Program-made: the position numbers and the translations under genes
Assembly (NCBI RefSeq): GCF_964048965.1
Contig: NZ_OZ040189.1
Location: 3,104,501-3,168,500, forward strand
DNA: 64,000 bases
Reading direction: 5' to 3'
Source: Tenacibaculum sp. 190130A14a
GTDB lineage: Bacteria > Bacteroidota > Bacteroidia > Flavobacteriales > Flavobacteriaceae
The notes under the pieces: generated by a model
Databases searched by the model: none
The model's input: only the letters and a program-made list of their open reading frames with translations
What the model was told of the DNA's origin: nothing
Shown here: positions 20,657-30,224 of the stretch, piece after piece
How positions within the stretch are numbered: position 1 is the first letter of the stretch
How the letters are laid out: each line of letters begins with the position of its first letter

Positions 20657-21657
20657 TAAAACAATTCTCTTAATTTAGTAATTTGTTCAGGACGTCCTAA
20701 CACAATTAAATTTGACCCTGCTTCTAGCTTAAGTGATGCTTCCGGATTTATGATATATTCTTTTTCTGGAGTTCTATACCCAATAACTGTGCATCCAGTC
20801 TTTTTACGTAAATCTAAATCTAAAATAGTTCTATCTACATATTTAGAAGGTAAATCATCAATCGCAACTTCTTCTAAATTTGCAGTAGTATCTCCTTCAA
20901 TAGTTAATCGATCTACAAACTCAATAACATCTGGGGTTATTACTAAAGTAGCCATATGTGCACCACCCAATTTATCAGGCATAATTACATTATCGGCCCC
21001 AGCAATTTTCAATTTACTATAAGATGTTTCTTTAGATGCTCTACTTATTATTTTACACTTCTTATTTAATTGATTTGCTGTTAATACTACAAATAAGTTA
21101 TCAGCATCTGACGGCAATGCAGTAATTAAATAATTTGCATTTAAAATCCCTGCTTTTATTAAAGTTTCATCGGTTGTAGCATCACCTTCAATATTTAATA
21201 TTCCTTCAGCATCAAGCCTTTTAATAAGCTCTTTATCTTTTTCAACAACCACAAAATCTTTCTTATAGCTTTTCAATTTTGCAATTGCCTGTCTACCATT
21301 TCTACCATAACCACAAACAATGGTATGTCCATTTAACTTGTCTATCATCCTTTGCACTTTTTTTATTTTTAATTGCTGAAAAAACTGACCACTTATTAAG
21401 TATTCTGAAAATGACGATACTGCATATCCGAAGATAAATAAACTAGATAATATCAAGCCTATTGTAAAAACCTTTTCTCCTGTTCCAAACGGATGTACTT
21501 CACCAAAACCAATTGTTGTAATGGTGATAACCGTCATATAAAGCGCATCAATAAATGAATAGTCAAATAACAATGCATATCCAGAAACCCCAATTAGTAA
21601 AACTAATGAAGAAAAGAAAATAGCTTTATATAATCTTGATTGAAAAACTTTATTCAT
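20656..21657 (-). CDS. Potassium channel with RCK (TrkA-N/TrkA-C) domains
   Basis: 333-residue inner-membrane channel. Two helices flank the pore with a selectivity filter TTIGFGEVHPFG. A cytoplasmic RCK domain begins at VCGYGRNGRQAI (NAD/ligand-binding Rossmann fold, about residue 115) and a TrkA-C domain ends the protein (GSNLIVLGRPEQITKL). This is the architecture of ligand-gated K+ channels such as MthK. It overlaps both neighbours by one base, so translation is coupled. Confidence 0.92.
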   Translation of the reverse strand: MNKVFQSRLYKAIFFSSLVLLIGVSGYALLFDYSFIDALYMTVITITTIGFGEVHPFGTGEKVFTIGLILSSLFIFGYAVSSFSEYLISGQFFQQLKIKKVQRMIDKLNGHTIVCGYGRNGRQAIAKLKSYKKDFVVVEKDKELIKRLDAEGILNIEGDATTDETLIKAGILNANYLITALPSDADNLFVVLTANQLNKKCKIISRASKETSYSKLKIAGADNVIMPDKLGGAHMATLVITPDVIEFVDRLTIEGDTTANLEEVAIDDLPSKYVDRTILDLDLRKKTGCTVIGYRTPEKEYIINPEASLKLEAGSNLIVLGRPEQITKLRELF

Positions 21658-21884
21658 TATAGATCAAAAACAGAAGTACGTTTGGTATAAATCATATCTT
21701 TTAATCGTAATAAGAAAGCCAATGTCAAATACAACCCAAACGACAAACCTACTGTTACGAAAGATATGTAAATAAAAAACAATCTTACATTCGTAGCTCT
21801 CATACCCAAACGATCAGCAAAACGAGAGGATACATTAAAACCGTGACGTTCAAAAAAATGGCGAACCGAGTTAATAAAATTCAT
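21657..21884 (-). CDS. PspC-like small membrane protein
   Basis: 75 residues. The N-terminal part (HGFNVSSRFADRLGMRATNVRLFFIY) has the order of a PspC domain (phage-shock/transcriptional-regulator-like membrane protein), followed by one hydrophobic span (SFVTVGLSFGLYLTLAFLL). First gene of the operon with the K+ channel and reductase. Its role here is not clear; PspC proteins sense envelope stress in some bacteria. Confidence 0.75.
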   Translation of the reverse strand: MNFINSVRHFFERHGFNVSSRFADRLGMRATNVRLFFIYISFVTVGLSFGLYLTLAFLLRLKDMIYTKRTSVFDL

Positions 21885-21963
21885 ATCAAACTTCCTTTTA
21901 AATGCAAGATACTATTTTTGATTGAGTTCTTTATATCTTCTATAAAAATACATTTGGTTTTGG

Positions 21964-21971
21964 TAACTTTG
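21964..21971 (+). promoter_or_regulatory. Candidate promoter -7 element of uvrA
   Basis: TAACTTTG fits the Bacteroidota TAnnTTTG element and lies 24 bp before the TTG start codon of uvrA. A clear upstream -33 TTG at the right distance is not seen. Confidence 0.5.
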
Positions 21972-21994
21972 CATCTTTCTGTAAAATACTGGCC

Positions 21995-24820
21995 TTGAAA
22001 GAACAAGAATATATTGAAGTTTACGGAGCACGTGCTCACAACTTAAAAAACATAGATATTAAAATTCCTCGAGAAAAACTAGTTGTAATTACTGGTTTAA
22101 GTGGAAGCGGTAAATCATCTTTAGCATTTGATACTATTTATGCTGAAGGACAGCGTCGTTACATTGAAACTTTTTCTGCTTACGCACGTCAATTTTTAGG
22201 TGGTTTGGAACGTCCAGATGTAGATAAAATAGACGGTTTATCTCCAGTGATTTCTATCGAACAGAAAACAACCAATAAGAGTCCTCGTTCAACGGTTGGA
22301 ACCATTACTGAAATCTATGATTTTTTACGCCTTTTGTTTGCAAGAGCTTCAGAGGCCTACTCTTACAATACAGGCGAAAAGATGGTTAGCTATTCAGATG
22401 AACAAATCAAAGATCTAATTTTAAAAGATTTTGATGGGAAACGTATTGCTGTTTTAGCGCCATTAATAAAATCGAGAAAAGGACATTATCGTGAACTTTT
22501 TGAACAAATTTCTAAGCAAGGTTTTCTACGTGTTCGTGTAGATGGTGAAATTCGTGAGATTGAAAAAGGAATGAAGCTAGATCGTTATAAAACCCACGAC
22601 ATTGAGGTTGTTATAGATCGATTAGTTGTAAATAACAGTGCAGAAAAAAGACTAGAAGAAACCATTAAAACTGCCTTGTATACAGGTGATAATATTTTAA
22701 TGGTAATTGATGTTGATAATGAAAAACCTCGTTACTTTAGTAGAGAACTAATGTGTCCTACTACTGGAATTGCATATCCCAATCCAGAGCCAAATACTTT
22801 TTCGTTTAATTCACCAAAAGGTGCTTGTAACACCTGTAATGGGTTAGGAACTACCAATGAAGTAAATTTTCAAAAGATTATTCCTGACGATAGTATTTCT
22901 ATCAAAAAAGGTGGAATTGTTCCTTTAGGTGAACAAAAGAACAGTTGGATTTTTAAGCAATTACAGACTATTGCAGACAGACATAATTTTAAACTTACAG
23001 ATCCTATTCGTAAGATTCCTAAAGAAGCTATGGAAGTTATTTTGCATGGTGGAAAAGAAAAGTTTTCTGTAGAGTCTAAAAACTTAGGAGTTACTCGTAA
23101 CTACGAAATAGATTTTGAAGGAATTATTGCTTTTATTGAAAATCAATATAAAAACTCTGATAGTTCTTCTATAAAAAGATGGGCTAAAGGTTTTATGGAC
23201 GAAGTCACATGCAGTGCTTGTGAAGGAAATCGATTGAAAAAAGAAGCACTCCATTTTAAGATAGTCGACAAAAACATTAGTGAGTTAGCTAAATTGGATG
23301 TTACTGAATTGGCTAGTTGGTTTGAAAACATTGAACAACATCTTTCTGAAAAACAACTTAAGATTGCTTCAGAAATCTTAAAAGAAATCAGAACACGTAT
23401 TCAATTTTTATTAGATGTTGGTTTAGATTATCTCACACTTGATAGAACTTCTAAATCACTATCTGGTGGTGAAGCGCAACGCATACGATTGGCTACTCAA
23501 ATTGGTTCACAGCTAGTAGGTGTTTTGTATATTTTAGATGAACCTAGTATTGGGTTGCATCAAAGAGATAATCAGAAATTGATTGACTCACTTATCAAAC
23601 TTCGTGATGTTGGAAATTCCGTTTTAGTAGTTGAACACGACGAAGATATGATTAAACATGCTGACTTTGTATTGGATATAGGGCCTGGAGCCGGTAGACA
23701 TGGAGGAGAGATTGTAAGCGAAGGTAATTTTGAAGAGTTAAAGAATCACGATACACTAACAGCTGATTACCTATCTAAGAGAAAAGAAATTGAAGTTCCT
23801 AAACAACGAAGAGAAGGAAATGGAAATGTGATTAAACTTTTTGGAGCTTCAGGAAACAATTTAAAAAATGTTTCTGTTGAATTCCCTTTAGGTAAAATGA
23901 TTTGTGTAACAGGAGTTTCTGGAAGTGGAAAATCTACTTTAATTAATGAAACCCTCTACCCAATTTTAAATGCACATATATATAGAGGTGTTAAAAAACC
24001 AATGCCTTATAAAAAAATTGAAGGTTTAGAACATATTGATAAGGTTATTGACATTGATCAATCACCTATTGGGCGTACTCCTCGATCAAATCCTGCAACT
24101 TATACTGGCGTGTTTAGTGAAATTAGAAGTTTGTTTGCTAAAACCCCTGAAGCCGCTATTCGAGGTTATAAACCCGGGAGGTTTAGTTTTAATGTAAAAG
24201 GCGGTCGTTGCGAAACTTGTCAAGGAGGTGGTGTTCGTGTAATTGAAATGAACTTTTTACCTGATGTTCATGTAGAATGTGAAACCTGTCAAGGAAAACG
24301 TTTTAATAGAGAAACTTTAGAAATTAGATATAAAGGAAAATCTATTTCTGATGTATTAAATATGACCATTAATGAAGCTACCGAGTTTTTTGAACATATT
24401 CCAAAAATTTATAGAAAACTAAAAACTATTAAAGATGTTGGTTTAGGATATATTACACTTGGACAACAATCTACCACGCTTTCTGGTGGAGAAGCGCAAC
24501 GTATTAAACTAGCTTCTGAATTATCTAAAAAAGATACCGGTAATACTTTTTATATTTTAGATGAACCTACTACTGGATTACATTTTGAAGATATTAGAGT
24601 ATTAATGGAGGTATTGAACAAGTTAGCTGACAAAGGAAATACAGTACTTATTATTGAGCATAACTTAGATGTAATTAAACTAGCCGATTATATTATTGAT
24701 GTTGGTATGGAAGGCGGTAAAGGTGGAGGGAAAATTTTAACCAAAGGTACTCCTGAACAAGTTGCCAAGCATAAAACAAGTTATACCGCAAAGTTTTTAA
24801 AACGAGAATTAACTAAATAG
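21995..24820 (+). CDS. uvrA: Excinuclease ABC subunit A
   Basis: DNA-damage recognition ATPase of nucleotide excision repair, 941 residues, full length. Two ABC ATPase halves are present: P-loops GLSGSGKSS (near residue 32) and GVSGSGKST, ABC signatures SLSGGEAQRIRLA and TLSGGEAQRIKLA, and Walker B segments LYILDEPSIGLH and FYILDEPTTGLH. The zinc-binding cysteines are intact (CNTCNG, CSACEG, CETCQGGG ... CETCQGKRF). The start is a TTG; no in-frame ATG gives the conserved N-terminus. A strong terminator follows. Confidence 0.97.
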   Translation: MKEQEYIEVYGARAHNLKNIDIKIPREKLVVITGLSGSGKSSLAFDTIYAEGQRRYIETFSAYARQFLGGLERPDVDKIDGLSPVISIEQKTTNKSPRSTVGTITEIYDFLRLLFARASEAYSYNTGEKMVSYSDEQIKDLILKDFDGKRIAVLAPLIKSRKGHYRELFEQISKQGFLRVRVDGEIREIEKGMKLDRYKTHDIEVVIDRLVVNNSAEKRLEETIKTALYTGDNILMVIDVDNEKPRYFSRELMCPTTGIAYPNPEPNTFSFNSPKGACNTCNGLGTTNEVNFQKIIPDDSISIKKGGIVPLGEQKNSWIFKQLQTIADRHNFKLTDPIRKIPKEAMEVILHGGKEKFSVESKNLGVTRNYEIDFEGIIAFIENQYKNSDSSSIKRWAKGFMDEVTCSACEGNRLKKEALHFKIVDKNISELAKLDVTELASWFENIEQHLSEKQLKIASEILKEIRTRIQFLLDVGLDYLTLDRTSKSLSGGEAQRIRLATQIGSQLVGVLYILDEPSIGLHQRDNQKLIDSLIKLRDVGNSVLVVEHDEDMIKHADFVLDIGPGAGRHGGEIVSEGNFEELKNHDTLTADYLSKRKEIEVPKQRREGNGNVIKLFGASGNNLKNVSVEFPLGKMICVTGVSGSGKSTLINETLYPILNAHIYRGVKKPMPYKKIEGLEHIDKVIDIDQSPIGRTPRSNPATYTGVFSEIRSLFAKTPEAAIRGYKPGRFSFNVKGGRCETCQGGGVRVIEMNFLPDVHVECETCQGKRFNRETLEIRYKGKSISDVLNMTINEATEFFEHIPKIYRKLKTIKDVGLGYITLGQQSTTLSGGEAQRIKLASELSKKDTGNTFYILDEPTTGLHFEDIRVLMEVLNKLADKGNTVLIIEHNLDVIKLADYIIDVGMEGGKGGGKILTKGTPEQVAKHKTSYTAKFLKRELTK

Positions 24821-24831
24821 ATATTATCAAC

Positions 24832-24868
24832 AAAAAAGAGCTTCTAAACATTTAGAAGCTCTTTTTAT
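24832..24868. terminator. Intrinsic terminator after uvrA
   Basis: GAGCTTCTAAA pairs with TTTAGAAGCTC, with an A-run before and TTTTT after. It lies between convergent uvrA and the TPR gene and can serve both. Confidence 0.88.
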
Positions 24869-24891
24869 ATCTTAAAACTAGACTAGTACCA

Positions 24892-25689
24892 CTACTCTAA
24901 CTTTTCTAATAATTCTCTTGCTTCTTTTTGTTTATAATTTGATTTAGAGACAAGTTCCTTTAAAACTTCTTTTGCCTTATCTAAGTGTTTTGATTTTATA
25001 TATAGTAAAGACTTGTACCAATATCCTTTAGGAGCGTCTATCAAATCACTGTTAATTAAAAGATCTAGTTCATTTTCTGCTTCATTATACTCTCCTATTT
25101 CTATTAATGAAACTGCCTTATACACGTGGTAGTTTCCATCTTTTAATTCTTCATTTGAAACCTTATTTAAACTTTCAACTACCTCTTTGTACTTTTTCTC
25201 TCTAAACAGTTTTTCTGCTAAAATTAAATTCTCCGTCTCAGATACTTCTCCTCTATTTGTAAAAGAAGGTAATTCATTTAACATGATATAGTCATTATAA
25301 TAATCTCCTGAATTATTTCCTCCACTAAAAAAGTTTAATGTAAGAATTACCAATACTGCGGCCGCTATACCTGCAATATAAAACAACTTACTTTTTACAC
25401 CTGCTCCTTCTTTTTTAAAGTCTTTATTTACCTCAGAAAGTGTTGCTTTTAAACTATTTGCTTCGTCTGATCTAAATAGTTCAATATACTCCTCTATCTC
25501 TTTAGTATTTGTATTCTCTATAAAACTCCATTCTTCTTCATTTAGAGATTCAAAAAGCTGCTTTTCTAAAAGAAACTGTTCCTTGAACATTTCATCAGTA
25601 TCTAACCTTTCAAGAAATTGATTACTCTCTTCATTAGAAAGTTCATTTCTTAAAAAACGTTCTATTAAAATATCATCTTCTAAACCCAT
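24892..25689 (-). CDS. Single-pass TPR membrane protein, partner of sigma factor
   Basis: 265 residues. The acidic N-terminal part (about 1–105) is predicted cytoplasmic. A transmembrane helix follows (LFYIAGIAAAVLVILTLNFF), and then about 135 residues of TPR-like helices (LAEKLFREKKYKEVVESLNKV, AVSLIEIGEYNEAENELDLL, SLLYIKSKHLDKAKEVLKEL). It overlaps the sigma gene by 10 bp and is cotranscribed with it, the place of an anti-sigma factor. No classical zinc or RskA motif is seen, so anti-sigma activity is inferred from position and topology only. Confidence 0.65.
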   Translation of the reverse strand: MGLEDDILIERFLRNELSNEESNQFLERLDTDEMFKEQFLLEKQLFESLNEEEWSFIENTNTKEIEEYIELFRSDEANSLKATLSEVNKDFKKEGAGVKSKLFYIAGIAAAVLVILTLNFFSGGNNSGDYYNDYIMLNELPSFTNRGEVSETENLILAEKLFREKKYKEVVESLNKVSNEELKDGNYHVYKAVSLIEIGEYNEAENELDLLINSDLIDAPKGYWYKSLLYIKSKHLDKAKEVLKELVSKSNYKQKEARELLEKLE

Positions 25690-26246
25690 GTTTCTCGTAA
25701 TGAATTATACCTTTTATCTGCTTTAATAATTTCAGTCAATTTTTTCTTGCATTTAAAAACTCGTTGTCTTACAACTGTTTCTGAATTATATTCGGTACTA
25801 GCCACAATCTCAGCATAAGATGTTTTTGCAAAAAACATAAACAAAATTTTCCTACAGTTTTCAGAAATTTCATTCATCTTTTCAATAAACAACTCTTGCC
25901 TTTTCTGTTCTACTAATGCCAAAGAACTATCTCGTTCTTCATTAGCTAGTTCAACAACCTCACTGTTTGTTACCTTGTTTTTATGTTTATTTAGTTCTCT
26001 GCGCCATAAATTTTTACAAACTGTAAATAAATAGGCATCAAAACTAGTAGTAATACAAAACTTTTCTTTTTTGTATCGCATAGCTATCTGTAACAAAGCT
26101 TTTTGAAAAACATCTTCTGCGTCTTCAATATTACCATTGTTATGCAATACAAACTTTTTAACCTTAGGAAGGTTATTTTTATAAATAGTAAGTATGGTTC
26201 TTTTATCTTCTTTTACTAGCGCTTTTAAAAAAAAATCTCCTCTCAT
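25680..26246 (-). CDS. RNA polymerase sigma-70 family (ECF-type) factor
   Basis: 188 residues with sigma region 2 (NIEDAEDVFQKALLQIAMRY, DAYLFTVCKNLWRREL) and region 4 (MNEISENCRKILFMFF...TSYAEIV, then a helix-turn-helix NSETVVRQRVFKCKKKL). The middle region 3 is absent, as in ECF factors. It is divergent from the small lipoprotein and CHAT genes, whose upstream regions share a GGGTAACA box that is the best candidate for its target site. Confidence 0.88.
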   Translation of the reverse strand: MRGDFFLKALVKEDKRTILTIYKNNLPKVKKFVLHNNGNIEDAEDVFQKALLQIAMRYKKEKFCITTSFDAYLFTVCKNLWRRELNKHKNKVTNSEVVELANEERDSSLALVEQKRQELFIEKMNEISENCRKILFMFFAKTSYAEIVASTEYNSETVVRQRVFKCKKKLTEIIKADKRYNSLRETWV

Positions 26247-26263
26247 TTTTTTAAGTTAACACA

Positions 26264-26271
26264 CAAAAATA
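26264..26271 (-). promoter_or_regulatory. Candidate promoter -7 element of the sigma gene
   Basis: On the minus strand TATTTTTG matches the Bacteroidota TAnnTTTG element, about 18 bp before the sigma-factor ATG, predicting a very short 5' leader. The GGGTAACA box on this spacer points the other way. Confidence 0.45.
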
Positions 26272-26280
26272 AAGTTTTTA

Positions 26281-26299
26281 TATTTTTGCGCGGGTAACA
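26281..26299 (+). promoter_or_regulatory. TATTTTTG and GGGTAACA box, first copy
   Basis: GGGTAACA at 26292–26299 is preceded directly by TATTTTTG and lies 51 bp before the start of the small lipoprotein gene. Thirteen bases further is TACACAA. The same arrangement recurs at 29688 and 32969. It may be an ECF -35/-10 pair or a site at the 5' end of the transcript. Confidence 0.55.
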
Positions 26300-26350
26300 T
26301 TTAAAAAATTCTTACACAAAGAAGAAGAAAACAATTTAAAACAAAACAAA

Positions 26351-26878
26351 ATGAAGAAAATATTTTTATTGGGATTACTAACCTTAATTGTTATTGTTAG
26401 TTGTCAAAACAATCAAGAAGTTATACCTGAGGAAAAACAAGAAACAGAAGCACTTAGAACTAGTCCTATAAAAATTGAAGATTCTCATTTAGATCCAACT
26501 ACACCTGAAGATTTAGGATTTGAATACGAAGAAGGCTCTAGTAGTAGTACGGCTAGTCACCCTTTTTTATACAAACTTATTAAAGTTCAATTTGCTAGTG
26601 GAACCACAGAAGAACAAAAAATTGCATTTCGTAGTAACTCAAGTCTTTATGGACTTAACGGTTGGGAATTTTTTTACTATGAAAAGTGTATAACAAAACC
26701 AAACATAGAGTTTTGGACAGTTAGAATTCAACAAAGTCAGTACGACCCTGCTGTCAATGATCCTGTAGAAGCTATAAAAGGAAATAAGGCTGGCCCAGGA
26801 AATGGAGGAACTGGAGGTGATGAACCTATTGAATGTACCGCACAAGAAATTGAAGATAAAGTAAAAGAATGTTTATAA
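26351..26878 (+). CDS. Small exported lipoprotein linked to CHAT protease
   Basis: 175 residues, no family recognised. It has a lipoprotein signal (MKKIFLLGLLTLIVIVSC). The middle carries the segment VQFASGTTEEQKIAFRS ... YEKC ... EFWTVRI, which is echoed in the small proteins at 29778 and 33025. The end is Gly-rich then acidic with two cysteines. The SGTTExQK segment followed by alternating hydrophobic strands recalls stand-alone subtilisin-propeptide (inhibitor I9-like) folds, a weak resemblance only. The gene overlaps the CHAT gene start by 10 bp, so the products are made together. Confidence 0.7.
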   Translation: MKKIFLLGLLTLIVIVSCQNNQEVIPEEKQETEALRTSPIKIEDSHLDPTTPEDLGFEYEEGSSSSTASHPFLYKLIKVQFASGTTEEQKIAFRSNSSLYGLNGWEFFYYEKCITKPNIEFWTVRIQQSQYDPAVNDPVEAIKGNKAGPGNGGTGGDEPIECTAQEIEDKVKECL

Positions 26879-29610
26879 AATCTATTAATCATCTTTTACT
26901 ATTCTTTTGGCTATTCATAGGGTTTATTACCTCTATGAATAGCCAAAACTGTTTTGATTCTTTTTTAAAAAAACATAAAAATAAGAGTTATATATCTCCT
27001 GTTAAAGTTGATTCTTTATTAGAAAACTGCCAAGACCCGATAAATATTAAAATCAAAATTGCTGATCATTTTTCAATTTATTACAGAAGAAAAAGGAAAC
27101 TTGACTTAGCCATTAGGTACGCTCAAAAGGAAATTGACTATTATAAAAACATAGAAGAAAAAGATTCCAAATATGAAAATGTTCTTTATAATAAAGGAAG
27201 ATTTCACTACTACAATAATGAATATGACAAAGCTATTTCTCTATTCGAGGAAATAGTAGATTTAAAAATAACTTCAAAAACATACTGTAGAGCCCTAACA
27301 CAGATTGGAAAGTGTTATGAAAAGAAAGGCGACTTCTTCAAAGCAAAAAACTACTACAACAAATCTATAAACTCTTTTAAACAAGAAGATTACGCAAGAC
27401 ACTTATTTAACACTTATCTCTACTCCATTAACAATAACAGACTTATAGGAGATAGAGAATCAACTGTTTCTAATATGTTTTTATTAAATCAAATAGAAGA
27501 GCTTTTAGAGATAAACAAAGACATACAGGCCCCTCATAGATATTTCATTCTTAATTTTTTAAATGGCAACGCCTATTCTTCATTGTTAAATTTAGATTAT
27601 TCTTCCGATTCATTAAGAAATAAACATTTTAAAAAGAGTAAGTTTTTTTTTACAAAAGCGCTATCTACAGCAAAAAAAATTAAAGATTCAACTCGAATAG
27701 CAGTAACCCATATTAACCTTGCCAGTATTCATATTACACAAGAAAAGGACAGTGCTTTGTATTACTTACAAGAAAGTCTGAGGTACAACAATAAAAATAG
27801 CTACAATAAAGCTTTAAGCTATAACAATCTTGCCTACTACTACTTATCTAAAAAGAAATTAAACCTTGCTATTGAAAACATTCAAAAAGCCATTAATGTT
27901 AATTTCTCTATAGATGAAAATTTAAAAAACTTTACCCCTTCAAATTTACAATTACATCTCACTGAAGATAAAGCAAACACTCTTTTATATTTAACAAATA
28001 AAGCAGAAATATTATTAGATTTTTTTAATTCAACAAAGGATAATTCTTTCTTAAAAAGAATTATTGAAACCACACAAATAAGCAATAAACTTGTTGATAT
28101 CATTCTTGAAAACAGTAACGAATTAGAAACTAAATTTTTATGGCGAAAAGAAATATCACAAGCGTATTTGTTAGGAACTGAAGCTGCTCGATTGCTTGGC
28201 GATTATAAAACTATGTTTTATTTCATGGAGCGTAATAAAGCTCTTTTATTAATTGAAAGTATTCAACAAAACTCAAATCTCTCTGATCTTCCAAAGAGAA
28301 CTTCAAATCGAATTAAATTTTTCAAAAGAAAAATTTTTGAATTAGAAGATTCAATCAAGGACAACTCTGCAGATTCTAATTCTCAAAAAGATTCTTTATT
28401 CTTTATAAAAAAAGAGTTTGATATTTTCAATGATTCTTTAAAAAAACATTTTCCTGAATATTATTCGAATTCTATTTACATAGAATCAATGGATAATATT
28501 ATTTCTAGCCTTTCAAAAAACTCAGTTATTGTTTCTTATATGTCTAACAAAATAAGTAATAAAACTGAATTTTTATTAGGTCTCATAATTTCAAAAAACA
28601 AGACTTTTAGTTTTAAAATAGAAAACTTAGAAGCTTTTAATAAAAACCTAATTCAATATAAAAAATTGATTTCGCAACCTTTAAAATCGAAAAACGATTT
28701 TAACACCTTCAAAAAGGTTTCTAATAATTTATATAACTTTTTCTTTCCTTCATATGAAATAAAGGAAATAATTAAGAATAAAGAGCTTACAATCATACCA
28801 GATATTAGTTTTGAAAACATCCCTTTTGAATCATTAAACACAGATAAAACTAATCTGAATTATTTAATTAATTCGAGTAATATCAACTATGCTTATTCCA
28901 TTTCATTTAACAAATTCAATAGTAAGGTTGAGAGAAAAGCTTCTAAAGATTTAGCATTATTTGCCCCAATAACTTTTCATAATGACGCTACTAATTTAGA
29001 ATATACAAAACATGAAGCTGAAGCTATAAATAAGATTATGGGAGGAGATCTTTCTATATATGAAGACGCCTCAAAGCATAACTTTTTAAACGAATCTTCT
29101 AATTATAAAATTATTCATTTAGCTACTCACGCTTCTGCTAGTAATAATCCAGAAATACGATTCTCACATTCTACTCTTCCTTTACGTGAAATATATGCTT
29201 ATAAAACCAATGCCGATTTAGTTGTTTTAAGTGCTTGTGAAACCAATTTAGGAGAAACCAAAAAAGGAGAAGGAACTTTAAGCTTAACAAGAGGTTTCTT
29301 TAATTCAGGGGCTAATTCAGTTGTTTCAACCTTATGGAAAATCAATGATGCCAGTTCTTCTGAAATTATGCAAAATTTTTATCAAAATTTAAAAGACGAG
29401 CAATCTAAAAGTGAAGCTTTAAGTAATGCAAAAAGAACTTACTTAAAAAATCATTCTTTAGGAGAGAAAGCACCTTATTATTGGGCTTCATTTGTATTAA
29501 TTGGTGATACACAACCTGTTTTTAGCAATAACTATATCGTATATGTACTAATTGGTTTAATAACTCTATTTTTTCTTGTTTTGTTTTTCTTTAGACGAAA
29601 GAAACAATAA
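26869..29610 (+). CDS. Exported TPR-CHAT caspase-like protease 1
   Basis: 913 residues. N-terminal signal sequence (LLLFFWLFIGFITSMNSQ), then about 400 residues of tetratricopeptide repeats (GRFHYYNNEYDKAISLFEEI, IGKCYEKKGDFFKAKNYYNK, AYYYLSKKKLNLAIENIQKA), then a CHAT protease domain with the catalytic His in HLATHA (about residue 754) and Cys in VVLSACETN (about 790). One C-terminal transmembrane helix is followed by RRKKQ. This topology puts the protease in the periplasm, anchored in the inner membrane. The substrate is unknown; the small cotranslated lipoprotein is the obvious candidate partner. Confidence 0.88.
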   Translation: MFIKSINHLLLFFWLFIGFITSMNSQNCFDSFLKKHKNKSYISPVKVDSLLENCQDPINIKIKIADHFSIYYRRKRKLDLAIRYAQKEIDYYKNIEEKDSKYENVLYNKGRFHYYNNEYDKAISLFEEIVDLKITSKTYCRALTQIGKCYEKKGDFFKAKNYYNKSINSFKQEDYARHLFNTYLYSINNNRLIGDRESTVSNMFLLNQIEELLEINKDIQAPHRYFILNFLNGNAYSSLLNLDYSSDSLRNKHFKKSKFFFTKALSTAKKIKDSTRIAVTHINLASIHITQEKDSALYYLQESLRYNNKNSYNKALSYNNLAYYYLSKKKLNLAIENIQKAINVNFSIDENLKNFTPSNLQLHLTEDKANTLLYLTNKAEILLDFFNSTKDNSFLKRIIETTQISNKLVDIILENSNELETKFLWRKEISQAYLLGTEAARLLGDYKTMFYFMERNKALLLIESIQQNSNLSDLPKRTSNRIKFFKRKIFELEDSIKDNSADSNSQKDSLFFIKKEFDIFNDSLKKHFPEYYSNSIYIESMDNIISSLSKNSVIVSYMSNKISNKTEFLLGLIISKNKTFSFKIENLEAFNKNLIQYKKLISQPLKSKNDFNTFKKVSNNLYNFFFPSYEIKEIIKNKELTIIPDISFENIPFESLNTDKTNLNYLINSSNINYAYSISFNKFNSKVERKASKDLALFAPITFHNDATNLEYTKHEAEAINKIMGGDLSIYEDASKHNFLNESSNYKIIHLATHASASNNPEIRFSHSTLPLREIYAYKTNADLVVLSACETNLGETKKGEGTLSLTRGFFNSGANSVVSTLWKINDASSSEIMQNFYQNLKDEQSKSEALSNAKRTYLKNHSLGEKAPYYWASFVLIGDTQPVFSNNYIVYVLIGLITLFFLVLFFFRRKKQ

Positions 29611-29676
29611 ATAAACTCCTTTGATGTTGTAAAAAAAGCTACTTTTTTTAATAAAAATGAACATTATAAATTTTCA

Positions 29677-29695
29677 TACTTTTGCGAGGGTAACA
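29677..29695 (+). promoter_or_regulatory. TACTTTTG and GGGTAACA box, second copy
   Basis: TACTTTTG is followed by GGGTAACA at 29688–29695, 52 bp before the ATG at 29748. TGCACAA follows 14 bases downstream. Layout matches the box at 26281. Confidence 0.55.
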
Positions 29696-29777
29696 AAATC
29701 AACTAAAATTGCACAACTAAGAAAACAACATTAAATTTTTAAATTTTATGAAAAAATTCAACCTACTACACTAGGCT

Positions 29778-30212
29778 TTGATTTTCTCTTTAACATTTTT
29801 AATCTTTAGTTTTAACTCTAAAGAAAACCCTGTAAATAAAAGTGTTATTACTAAAATTCAAAGTAACACAAATCAATTACCTAGCAACACCTTATTAATA
29901 ATTTTCTTAGAAGGAACTTCCGATAGTGAAAAACAAACTATAAGAAACTGTATTTCTTCAAGTTTTAATTATAGTCTAGTTGGATATTCTAAATGTAAAA
30001 GTGATGCCAATGCTGAGTTATTAGTATTTAACAATACGGTCGTTTTCCCTCCTACTAATGGAAAGAACAATGATGATGATGATGACGGACTTCCACCTAC
30101 TATGGATCTACCTACTTTAAATAGTGTTATTTTAAATTGTGGCGGACATCAAATAATTGCATACTCTACCGTATGGGGGTGCGGTGATTTAAGTCCTTTT
30201 AGTGGAATTTAA
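29778..30212 (+). CDS. Small exported acidic protein with in-frame TAG in its signal peptide
   Basis: Homologue of the protein at 33025. The natural ATG is at 29748 (MKKFNLLH), but codon 9 is TAG (29772–29774); after it the frame continues through the rest of the signal sequence and the whole protein. An alignment with the intact paralogue needs no gap, so a single base change made the stop. Translation could restart at TTG 29778, giving 144 residues with a signal lacking its positive charges. Conserved parts are LEGTSDSEKQTIRNC, a run of five Asp (NDDDDDG) and the C-terminal YSTxWxCxDLSPF. It may be a pseudogene, a poorly expressed gene or an error in the sequence. Confidence 0.6.
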   Translation: MIFSLTFLIFSFNSKENPVNKSVITKIQSNTNQLPSNTLLIIFLEGTSDSEKQTIRNCISSSFNYSLVGYSKCKSDANAELLVFNNTVVFPPTNGKNNDDDDDGLPPTMDLPTLNSVILNCGGHQIIAYSTVWGCGDLSPFSGI

Positions 30213-30224
30213 TTTTCAAAAAAC

